Assembly (NCBI GenBank): GCA_964035575.1
Contig: OZ037839.1
Coordinates: 558,001-622,000, forward strand
Origin: Rhynchopus sp. YZ270_cl-10
Lineage: Eukaryota > Euglenozoa > Diplonemea > Diplonemida > Diplonemidae
DNA length: 64,000 bases
Reading direction: 5' to 3'
The notes beneath the pieces were generated by a model. The model searched no databases. It saw only the letters and a program-made list of their open reading frames with translations, and was not told the origin of the DNA. Made by a program: the position numbers and the translations under genes. The number at the start of each line of letters is the position of its first letter. Positions within the stretch are counted from its first letter, which is position 1. Shown here in pieces: positions 50,982 to 61,602 of the stretch.

Positions 50982-53939
50982 TTTAAAATCTAAACGGATG
51001 CAGATAAGAGGGGGTGTTATAGAAAAGGTGTATATGTGAAAGGACCACGAGAGGTTGGGGGGGAGGGGGTGGTCTCTGTGGGAGGGGGGGGGTGAGGTGC
51101 GATGCGTTTAAAATAAAAGAAAGTGTAGAAGCTGAAAGGCTGTGTGTGTGTGGCGGTAACGTCACCCCCTTTTTGATTGCATTGGAAGGCGATGGGGGAA
51201 CCCTTCCCAGCGTACCTCTAGCACTGAGAGTTTGACTTTGCAATATAAAGTGCCTCTCATGACACATCCCATTTCAAGGTGAACAACATATGAAGTAAAC
51301 ACCAAAAAAGACCCTCCTTTTTTTAATAAAAACTCAACTGACAAAAAAACGAGTTAAAAATACGATTGGGGGGGATTTTGTTAGCCATGGCAAGCCTATT
51401 TTCTTTGGCACGTTCAAGAATATGGGGGGGGAAAGTATTTCAAGAATCAACTGCTTTCCATTCGTAAAATAGGTACTAAATGTACCCAAACTTTTTGAAA
51501 GCGGATTTTTTTGTTTTTGATAGCAACGTAAGAAGACGGGAAAAAAGAAAAAGGAATCGCCTTTTTTGATTGCACCTCCTACTGACCCACTGTACGATGC
51601 CAGCCATCCGGATGAAAGCACAAAAGTAGGGCCACTTTAAAAATGACTTTTGACCTACTGTTAACTGCACAATGTAGTACAACGAGGGGCAAAAAGAGAG
51701 GGTAAAAGAATTGTAGGGTACACGGCGGACTAGTCAGAGAAGACTACTAGTGGTGCTACTCGTCCACATGACTAGTGTTTTACAACTAGTGTTACACCAG
51801 TAACACCACCAGTGTAGCACCAGTCGTTACGACTAGTAGTTTCGCTAGTAGTTCACCTGACTAGTCTGTCGTATACGTGGTGTTCCGGAGGGGGGGGATA
51901 TTGACAGGTCCTGAAGGGGGGTCCACTTTGGGTTTGCCCCCCTATATTGACAGGTCCTTGACTAGGTTTCAGGAACACCAATATGTGATCCTACACTTTC
52001 CCCTCACTCTGCAGGGTTCATGTTGGGTTTTTGTTTTGTTTTGATAAGCATTTTGGGAAGAAGAAGAAAAATATGTACCAATTTATGCCACTGATTTTGC
52101 CTGAAATTTTGGAGGAGTTTGGTGGGTATTTAAACCCTCCAAACTGCACTAAAATTTCAGGAAAAAATTTGGTGGATCATTACAAAAAAATAAAAACTGT
52201 TATCTGAGTTTAAGCTAGTCTGATAAAGAAAGAAACGAAATCAGAAAAAGAATTTTTCGTTGATCGCACCGGATTTTTGTGGAGTGTGTAGGGACAAAAT
52301 CAAAAACTTTTCTGTGAATAAGTTGTGTCGTGTTTACATCGCTCACACCAAAAAAATTCGGGCACAACTCAGATATGTTTTCATTTCCTCCCCTACAACC
52401 TTTGCAAGGCAGTTGTCACAAAAAAAAATGGCACCTTTTTTTTTTTTGCTTGTTCCCACCAGGGTCCTCAGCCTGCACCCCCCTGTGGGAATTTTAGGGG
52501 TGCAAAATTTTTTCTGTACAAAACCCTTCAGAAAAGTCCATTCCGAGCTTTCTCCCCACACAAGCGGTCGTCGCGCGCGCTTCGCGCGCGCTCCTCCCTG
52601 ACAAAGTTGGGAGAGGCGTGAAAATTCACGGGAAAATGGGAAACCAGGGCCTGACGCTATTTTTTGGGTTTTTGTGAAATCGTGGTTGGCTCAAAAAAAT
52701 TTTCCCGCGCCCGTTTTTTATTTTACATTGGGGTGTCTTTCCGTGAGCGAAGCGAGCGGAAAAAATTTTTAAGGTGTACCTCCGCGAGCGCAGCGAGCGG
52801 AAAATTACACTCAGTACCCATGCATAAAACGAAATACACTTCCACGTAATCACTTCGCTTGCTTTCCTGGAACTGCTATAGGTGGCGACAATCGCAGGGA
52901 GCATCCCTGGCACCACTTTCACACATTGTGAGTGTGACAGCCACCGAGTGGTGCTTGGCTGTGTCCGTTGTGGTACTGACGAAAAGCCAGAGAATCCCTG
53001 CTGAAGTGTGAAATTCCCCCTCAAAAAAATTTTTTCGTCCCAAAAAAGCTTTTTTTTTTTTTTTTTGGGGGGGTGCAAAAATATTTTTTGCACCCCCCCG
53101 ATTTTTTTTTTTTTTTTTTTTGGGTGCAAAAAATTTTTTTTGCACCCCCTTGAGGACCCTGGTTCCCACGTTCATCAGAGGTTTGAAGCAGAAAAAGAAA
53201 AAAAGATTGTTTCATATACGAACTATTCTACTGAATAGAAGGTATAATAGGGTGCACTAAATGTACCCAAACAAAGAGAGAGAAAAAAACAAAAGAGACG
53301 GGTGTGCCTTCTTTGTACACATTGAAAAGAAAGTTGACTTGAAATACAAAGCCCTCTCGTGAACAGTGTACCAAGAAATGAGACTCTTCCTAAAAAAAAA
53401 ATTCCCCCTGATGAACGGTTGCAGTTGGACCGAGCCCTCAAAATACAAAAATAAAAAAAAAAGACAATTTTGACAAAAAAAATACGTTTAAAAGTTGATT
53501 TGAAATACAGCACCGTGGACCCCCCCCCTCCCAACCGTGCAGCCCTACGTCCAGTTTGTGGTTTAAAAATATTTCGTTATAAAAAGCCTTCTATTGACGA
53601 CTCACCTCTCGGGTGTGCCACCCAAAAGACGAGGGGGGACTACAGATGGAACACTCATCCTTGACAGGTACAGCAGAGAGATGAGGCAACAACCATGTGT
53701 AACAGAGGGGTCTTAAGGGACTGTACAATTCGCCGACTCCTCTGTCAGTGCTGTGGTATAGTACCATTGTAGTGTAGCTGTCACACCCATATAAAAAAAA
53801 GAAAACAAAACAAAACAAAAAAGGAAAACTTTGTATGAAGGTGCCTCTTGGGCATGCACATCTCAAAAACGATACATAAAAAAAAAAATGTGGGGGAGCA
53901 AAAAAAAAAATCTGATTTCTATTCCTTCTTTGATAGTAT
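50982..53939. other. Start of gene desert, repeat-rich
   Basis: Dispersed-repeat copies lie at 51232-51270, 53334-53375 and 53490-53570, and an ACTAGT element at 51718-51876. A CGCGCGCGCTTCGCGCGCG hairpin lies at 52571. GAGCGAAGCGAGC-type hairpins are at 52743 and 52784. GGGTGCAAAAAA/TTTTTTGCACCC hairpins stack at 53070-53155. GAGGACCCTGG at 53152 is inverted at about 52459. No coding region recognised. Confidence 0.55.
51718..51876. mobile_element. ACTAGT-rich miniature element, copy 3
   Basis: The ends GTACACGGCGGACTAGTCAG and CTGACTAGTCTGTCGTATAC are inverted repeats. Internal ACTAGT words recur about ten times. It is diverged from copies 1 and 2 but alike in length and layout. Confidence 0.65.
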
Positions 53940-54549
53940 GGGGTGGCCCGGGGTCACGGCGTTTTTTTTTTTCAAAAATAAAAAAAATAAAAAAAAAAAA
54001 TCACAAAAAATCACGAAAAAATAATAGAAAATAATCACGGCAATCAAAAAAAAAAATCACAAAAAATCACAAATAATCACAAAAAATCACAACAATAAAA
54101 AAAAATCACAAATAATCACAAAAAGTCACAAATAATCACAGCAATCAAAAAAAAAATCACAAATAATCACCAAAAATCACAACAATAAAAAAAAGTCACA
54201 AATAATCACAACAATAAAAAAAAAAATCACAAAAAATCACAAATAATCACCAAAAATCACAACAATCAAAAAAATAATCACAAAAAGTCACAAATAATCA
54301 CGGCAATCAAAAAAAAAATCGCAAATAATCACAAAAAGTCACAAATAATCACAACAATCAAAAAAAAAATCACCAAAAATCACAACAATCAAAAAAAAAA
54401 TCACAAAAAGTCACAAATAATCACGACAGTAAAAAAAAAATCACAAAAAATCACAAATAATCACAAGATTTTTTGTGATTCTGTTGCGCCTCTTGTGATT
54501 TTCTCCGAAAAAAAAGAACACAATTTCAGCCGCGCCCACGGGCCACCCC
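53940..54549. mobile_element. 610-bp element with 7-bp target duplication, AT minisatellite inside
   Basis: Terminal inverted repeats GGGGTGGCCCG are flanked on both sides by ATAGTAT (53933-53939 and 54550-54556). The inside (about 53990-54470) is an array of AAAAAATCACAAATAATCAC-like words, with a final inverted TTTTTTGTGATT. No coding capacity. Confidence 0.85.
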
Positions 54550-54556
54550 ATAGTAT

Positions 54557-55900
54557 ATTGTTTTTTTTTGCCTAGCACCCCAAAAAAAAAAAAGTGCAAA
54601 CTGTTGTTCAGCTACACAAAAACCAAAAAACAGAATAAAAAAAAAAACAAGAAATTGCTATCGAAAAAAAAAAAAAATAACGGGGTGTGCTGTGGATATG
54701 GGGGACTCACGTCTCCTGGAACTCCATCGTGTAGAAATAATCTACAACACGCCCCAGCGCTCTGCAGGGTGATGCGAAAAAAGCTCGACAGCGTTCACCC
54801 CTACAGGGGTGAAGGAAGGTTGTGGAAAATGAGATATGTCTCTCGTGCACATCTTCAAAAAAAAAGTTGACTTGAAATACGTGACAGTGTACCCCCCCCA
54901 AAAAAAAAACAAAAGGGAGTGGGGTAAAGTTGAGATGTGCACTTAACGTCTCTTGGACGATAACGCACATACGCACCACGGGTTTTATCGAAACCCTGGG
55001 GGGGTAAAAGAAAAAAAGCTCCTGAGCTCACGAGATGAATCTAAAAACCATTTTTCCGTCCAAATCGGGTAGGAGTAGGTCCTAAAAGGTCCTTCGTTTC
55101 TCTGAGGGTGATCAACGGTGTATACATAGAACACTCCATCTGGCATACGGTTTTTCCACGAGGGAGGTTTTCTTTTAATATGCAGGTAGCATAATTCATT
55201 GCACCCCAAACCGCAGTGCAACGCAAACGCTCCGCGGTGTGTGATCGAAACTCCTCAGAAAAAAATTATTTCATGTGCTTTCTATTCTACTGAACAGGGG
55301 GTTTGAAAAAGTTTTTTTCAACTTTGTTGTTTTTGTTTTTGTTTTTGCATTTCATTGTAGTACTTTGTAAGTTGTTCATGTACGTTCTATTCTACTGAAC
55401 AGGGGGTATATGAAATAACCTCGGAAAAGAAAAAAGGAAAAAAGAGAAAAATAAAATAGTAGTTGAAACGTGCTAAAACGCATTTCAGTCGAGCTCATTA
55501 CAAAAGGGTGGGACGGTGAAATAAAAAAATATTTGATTTTTTGGAATATCACACAAAAAAAAGATAGCGAATTTTCTTCACAGGATCCTTAAAAAAGAGA
55601 GAGCAAAATACAAGGAGTACGCTTTTGCAGTAGGAGGTGTCAGAATCCTTCTCTAAAAAATTTGAAAATAAAAGTTTATAAAATGACGTTTGAAAGATGC
55701 ACATCCTGTGCGCAAAAGAGAGGGGGCAAAAAAAAGGGGCTTTCTCTTTCATACTCAACGCCCCAAAGGAGATTAGAGAGGTTCCTAAAAACCCAAAAAA
55801 AAAACCCCAAAAAAATAAAATGGACTTAAAATACAGCCCTCGAGACAAATAAAACACAAATGAAAAAAAATCAAAAATGGTGTGACCACCCAAACCGATT
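54557..55900. other. Spacer, no gene recognised
   Basis: Short dispersed-repeat copies are at 54867-54895 and 55820-55850. CTATTCTACTGAACAGGGGG occurs twice (about 55285 and 55388). Frames are short or low-complexity. Confidence 0.45.
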
Positions 55901-56020
55901 CTCCGAGGTTCTTCCGTGGTTCTTCCGTAGGTACTCCGGTAAGGGGGGTATACTTTTTTTTTGTTGTTTTCGGTTTTCGCCACCCGGGGGGCTTCGAGAC
56001 CTGGCAACCGCACACGTACC

Positions 56021-56427
56021 ACACAGTATACACAGTATACACAGTGTACACAGTATACACAGTATACACAGTATACACAGTATACACAGTATACACAGTA
56101 TACACAGTATACACAGTATACACAGTATACACAGTATACACAGTATACACAGTATACACAGTATACACAGTATACACAGTATACACAGTATACACAGTAT
56201 ACACAGTATACACAGTATACACAGTATACACAGTATACACAGTATACACAGTATACACAGTATACACAGTATACACAGTATACACAGTATACACAGTATA
56301 CACAGTATACACAGTATACACAGTATACACAGTATACACAGTATACACAGTATACACAGTATACACAGTATACACAGTATACACAGTATACACAGTATAC
56401 ACAGTATACACAGTATACACACTATAC
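56021..56427. repeat. 9-bp minisatellite ACACAGTAT, about 45 copies
   Basis: An almost perfect array of ACACAGTAT with single variants near both ends. Because 9 is a multiple of 3 and the unit lacks stops, every frame stays open, producing TVY, HSI, TQY and CIL repeat peptides of 180-260 codons that are not genes. It is flanked by an inverted GGGGTATACTTTTTTTTTGT word (55946 and 56569-56595) and a direct CTCCGAGGTTCTTCCGTGG word (55901, 56605). Confidence 0.95.
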
Positions 56428-57088
56428 GGGCGGTTCATTTTTTTGCAACGGATTTCTCCCGTTATTTTCGCGCGAAAATGCCATTTTTGGCACGTTTCAA
56501 CCAATACAAACCCGTGGTGACTTCCCTCAGTCAAATTTGTGGTCATTTCCCCCTTGTGACAGAAACTGAGAACAACAAAAAAAAAGTATACCCCCTAGCA
56601 GTTCTCCGAGGTTCCTCCGTGGTTCTTCCGTGGGTTCCCCGTACCCCTTGAATCACACCAAAAAAGAAAAAAAAAAAATCAACACACCTCGAAGCTACCC
56701 TACAATGAAAAGACCCCAGATGTGTGAAGCTAGCCTGGCCACACGGCTGAATCTATGGGGTAACGAATGGCTGTATCTTGTGTATCCTGGGTGTATTATT
56801 TGAAAACAGAAGAAGAAAAAAAAACACCGAGAAAAGCTAAGGCACGATATACTGTTCCATAAACGATTAATTAAGGAACAATAAAGTTAAGGAATGCCCA
56901 AAATTAAGTCGGTAAGAAACGATTCCAAAAAAATAAAAATAAAAAGATCGAAATCATCAGAACACAATTGTATTGCGCGTATTCTGACAACTTCTGACAA
57001 GAACTTCAAAGTGCAAACACCTCATGTTTTAGGAGACGCAGACACTTACATTAGGAAATGTAAACTGACATTTCCTGGCCAAAGAACT
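56428..57088. other. Spacer, no gene recognised
   Basis: Contains the right flank of the minisatellite and, at 57006-57055, a copy of the AAGTGCAAACNCCTC dispersed motif. No gene. Confidence 0.45.
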
Positions 57089-57097
57089 TGGTTATAA

Positions 57098-58446
57098 GGG
57101 ATAAGGACAGTCTGGCCCACTACGTTTGACTTTTGGACAGTATGGGCCCAACATGTTTCGATAAAGACAGTTCAGCCCCAAACGTTTGCAAAAAAGACAG
57201 TTCAGACCCAAAACGTTTGTAAAAAAGACAGTTCAGACCCAAAACGTTTGCGAAAAAGACAGTTCAGACCCAGGCAGCGGTAGGGAGTACCCCCCGCTGA
57301 ATCTGGCACTGGGTGCCCAGGCACCCAGATACGCAGATACGCAGGTACACACGTACACGTACCCCAATTGCCAGAGTCGACGCAACAAAAAAGTCCAAAA
57401 GACTTTGTTGGTGGCCTTACTCATTTGGATCACAACAATTTTGGCCCAGGCACGCTCTTGAAGTATGACAATTTAGTGTGTATGGGGCAGGGTGTTGTTT
57501 TTGTTCTGAATTCTCTTTGGTATAACATCTATCTAGCATCAAAATTGTGGAAAACTTTGCACCCCAAACCTCAACAACGCCCGCCAAAAGGCGCCCCTTG
57601 TTTCTGGGAGTTGGTTCTCATGTTTGATACACTGCACAGCGGGCATTCCTCTGAGTCCAACGCATGTTGGCCTGTCTGCGGCGTTGTACTTAAGGTGCAC
57701 GAAGACAGGGTCTGGTGGTAAATTTTGCGTAGTACTGCGACGTGGTACTGCGTGGGTCTGGGAATATGGGTACCTGGGTACAGGATATTTGTTGTCAAAG
57801 ACATCTTCCACCATGCATTGAGGAGGGTAAGACAGTGGTCGCAGTTTGTACTTGATAGCATTACAACATTTAACTTCTCCACGGGGGTCTTGGGCCGTTC
57901 ACTCGGTTCTACCTTGACTAGCGGAAGAGGCCTTTTTGGTCTCTAGAATATCCGGTCTTCCCGAACGGAGGCACACTTTGTGTGTTACTACGACCTGGCA
58001 ACTTCTAGCAGTAGGTTAAGTAATCTTTCTTGTAAATTGTTGGATCATTATCTCCTCAGTGCATGAATGCCCCACGTGACTGGACACTTTTGTGTTTGTC
58101 ATGTGGAGCTGTGGTTGCTCTTTCACGACTTTTTTCCTTGTACACCAGTGTACCGTGTCCCTGGGTACCTGGGTCGCATGGGTACGTACCGGTAAATGTG
58201 ACCAAATACCTGGTCATGACCAGGTGGTCTGACCAGGTATACCTGGTCAGACCTCTGACCAGCGCACGGTGATAGCCGTGCCCAAGGCCCACTCAGGGGT
58301 GGCATTTTTGGGCTCAGGTGGGTGCAGCTGCCTGGGTCTGAACTGTCTTTTTTGCAAACGTTTTGGGTCTGAACTGTCTTTATCGAAACATGTTGGGCCC
58401 ATACTGTCCAAAAGTCAAACGTAGTGGGCCAGACTGTCCTTATCCC
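57098..58446. mobile_element. Mutator-like non-autonomous element, 9-bp target duplication
   Basis: The terminal inverted repeats start GGGATAAGGACAGTCTGGCC and are identical for the first ~78 bp. Each is extended by a GACAGTTCAGACCCAAAACG minisatellite (three to four units left, to about 57279; two units right, from about 58323). The flanks are the exact 9-bp duplication TGGTTATAA (57089-57097 and 58447-58455). Long inverted repeats plus a 9-bp duplication are the hallmark of Mutator (MULE) elements. The 1.0-kb interior has no transposase; short frames at 57368-57721 and 57571-57882 are unrecognised. It contains a CCTGGTCA palindrome cluster at 58200-58262. Perfect ends imply recent movement by an enzyme encoded elsewhere. 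Confidence 0.9.
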
Positions 58447-58455
58447 TGGTTATAA

Positions 58456-61441
58456 TAAAGAAAATAATACATAGGAACACAGTACAGCTACCTATTCGTG
58501 AGAAGGGGGTTTGTTTTCATTGTATCACGGAAAAATATTCCGGTTGGCTTATCCTCGAAAAACGACATACCACAGACTTGACACGCACATAATAACATTG
58601 CTTGATTTTTCCCATTCGAACAAAATAAAAAAATGACGTTGAATCAAAACTTGATAAAAAAAAAACGGTAGTTTTTGATGCAGGGGGGGTACAATCTCCG
58701 ACGGACCCAATCCAGGGCACTAGCTAGGTGCTTTTTTGCGGTTTCAAAACCGCAAAAACCCGGTTTTGCGGTTTACAGGCTGTATCCTAAGTCGGGAAAA
58801 AACCACCATTTTCGGACCCGTCGTGTCCCAGAATTTTTTTTCCCAAAAAAAAAAAAAAAAAAAGACAAAAAAAAACCCATTCCGAGCTTTCGGCCCCGCA
58901 CGTTGGCGGGGCATCTCCGCTCATATGTGGCCCGGTAAACTCATTCCGAGCTTTCGGCCCCGTACGTTGGCGGGGCATCTCCGCTCATATGTACAAAATT
59001 TTGGTGATTTAAATTTCCGCAAAATATGAACCCATCCTCGTAAACAATAGTCATTTTCAGGCTGAGAACCATGAAATTGTGGTGTTTTGACTGGGAACAG
59101 GTAGCGCCGCAGGCGCACGGTACCCAACTTTTGCCTTTTTCTTTTCCCTTTTCCCTGCCTTCTTTTGATTGCGCGAGCCGATTGCTCGGTGAGGTCGCAT
59201 GTGCGTGTAAAAACACTCTAACGCACCCTTACTATGAAATATGAGATTCTCTGGTTTTAGTAAGGAAAAACGTACCGAGCAAAATCACCAAAATCTACGG
59301 TAGTCGGTAGTAATCCAGCGCGACCCCTGATAGGGAACTGCATTTTTTTTATGGCGCCGCAGGCGAAAAAAAATTAGAGTACGGTGTACGAATATAGCTA
59401 TTGATACAAGTCACTCAACGAACCCTTTTTGCGGAGCAAAAAAGGAAAAATGGCGCCGCAGGCAAAAAAAATTAAGGTACAGGATGCAACCCAGTTCCCA
59501 GGTGCATATCCTGGAAGGAAATTTATTGCCTGAGGGAAATTTATTGCCGGCCGATTTTTTTCTTTCTTTTGGCTAAAAAAATCGCCACGTACCACGAAAA
59601 AAAAAAAAAAAAAAGCGGGAAAAAAAAAAAAAAAGCGTGTCCCAGAACCCAGAAAAAAAAAAAAAAGGGTTGAAAACGGGCCGAAAAAACGTGTCCCAGA
59701 ATCCAGATTAGGATACAGCCTGCGGTTTGGCGAAAAAAAAAAAAAAAAAACGGAAAATCTCGGGCAGAGCTCGCGCTAAAGTCCATCCCTCATCCCGGGA
59801 TTTTTGGGGGTTTTGGTAGGAACGTTTTTTTTTTGCAGTACGGGGATTTCATTAAGAAACCAGAAGTTCTAATATTGTTGAGTAAGACCACCACATAGTG
59901 GACTTGCATATACATGTGACCCCGCCGCGGAACGCAATTGGCTCGGAAAGTCAAAAGAAAGAGGAGAAAAAAGAAAAGGAAAAAAAAAAAAAAAAGTTGG
60001 TTACCGTGCGCCTGCGGCGCTGCCTGTTCCCTTCCAGTTTCTACAGGCAAACACTTGCCCCCTTTACCTTACACTGACGGGTTTTGACCAAAACCAAGAA
60101 CTTGTCCATTTCGGCAAATTGACCCCACCACAGAACGGACGAATTCCGGAAATGCAAATGCCGGTGTTTTCGCGCATTTTCATGTTGCAAGACGTCAGGA
60201 TCAGGGAGAGAAAATCTGGTTGTGGGATTTACATTGGCCCTCTTTACCCACATGGATTTTGACCAAAACCAAAAAATTGGCCATTTCGGCAAAGTGACCC
60301 CACCACAGCGCGGACGGATTCCGGAAATTCCAATCGCGGTATGTTTTGGGGCTGAAAACCCACTGATTTTCAGGAGAAAAATTGCTTCCAAATCTCGGAA
60401 TTTTCCGAATTTTCCTGAAAATGACCCTTGTTTACGACTATGGGTTCATATTTTGCGAAAATTTAAGTCACTAAAATTTTGTCCATTTTTCCGTATATAC
60501 CCCACCACAAGCCGGGATTGGCCCGGAAATGCCACAAAACGGGGTTTCCGGGCCTCCCCAGCTAACCTTTTCAAGGAACGTTTTTCCGTACCCGAAATCC
60601 ATTTTTTCCCCATTTTTTCCCATAATTAGCGCGACCACTGATCTCGGGGCAGGAAAAAAAAAAAAATGTGGGGGGTTTTGGGCACTGTTGGGGCCCCTCG
60701 CCCGACCCCCAGATGACTGGCATGATAGCACCTTAATTTTTTTCTGCTCGCTGCGCTCACGGAAGTACACCCCAAAAAAATTTCCGCTCGCTTCGCTCGC
60801 GGAGTTAACCCATATTTTTTTTTGCCTGCGGCGCCATTTTCCTTTTTTTGCTTCGCAAAAAGGGTTTGTTGAGTGACTCTGGTGTAAAACCGGCATCTTT
60901 ACACCGTACCCTAATTTTTTTTTGCCTGCGGCGCCATTTATTATTTTACAATGTCTTCGGGAATCCCCTTGCAATTTGGACAGTTGCATTTTGCAACCGA
61001 AAATGCAATCGATTCGGGTAGAGGGGTGGTCCACGATCGGTGAAATTAAGTCAGAGCATAGTGAGCCGGCGTGCCACCGCGGACATGGAGGAGTATGTAA
61101 TAGAATGGTCGACAGCAAACAGGAGACTGGGGGGGAGTATGTGCGAACGTCGGAAGCTGTGCAGACCATGCGGCAACACATGCTCACGCACAGAAGCATT
61201 CTGATACATGCAATGAAGTTGGCAGGAGATTCCACCAGGGGTCAGTCGGGTTTAGCCCCGTAAAAAATGCCCTGTAAATAACCCCTTCCCAAAATCTCCC
61301 CGTCCCTCATTCGTGTGTTTTCCCTTCTAGTTTGTCGCCGCGTGAAAATTTTTTTGAAACCGCAAAACCGCAAAAAAACGGGAAAAAAAAAGTCTAGCTA
61401 GTGCCCTGACCCAATCCCGGATGAAAAAAAAAATCTATTTA
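58456..61441. repeat. Mosaic of dispersed repeat modules, no gene
   Basis: A 65-bp tandem duplication (CATTCCGAGCTTTCGGCCCC) lies at 58880-58990. 59022-59312 is duplicated at 62660-62965, with an inverted partial at 59894-60040. A module containing TTTGCCTGCGGCGCCATTTT is found in both orientations at 59352, 59450, 60818 and 60924. Words GACCCCACCACA...TTCCGGAAAT recur at 60120, 60296 and, inverted, 28553. The 254-codon frame at 60471-61235 is assembled from these modules and is not supported. Confidence 0.65.
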
Positions 61442-61602
61442 TTCGACTTTTTATACAGTAGTTTTATTTTGCGATAATTTCACGCTAATTTTCGATGCGA
61501 GTGTGGTTAATTTGCCGAGCGAAGCGAGGCAAATTGAGCTCACGAGCATCGAAAATTAGCGTGAAATTATCGCAAAATAAACTACTGTATAAAAATTCGA
61601 AT
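61442..61602. repeat. 161-bp palindrome, ~60-bp arms
   Basis: The left arm TTCGACTTTTTATACAGTAG...CATGCGAG-like end pairs with CTCACGAGCATCGAAAATTA...CTACTGTATAAAAATTCGAA. The centre is itself a hairpin (AATTTGCCGAGCGAAGCGAG). It resembles the 8252-8452 hairpin in design (GAGCGAAGCGAG loop). Confidence 0.8.

Noticed and set aside
55785-56651. Long repeat-peptide frames (TVY, HSI, TQY, CIL)
   Set aside because: They come from a 9-bp minisatellite without stops that is open in all frames on both strands.
60471-61235. 254-codon minus-strand frame
   Set aside because: Built from repeat modules also found in the reverse orientation nearby; no domain recognised.
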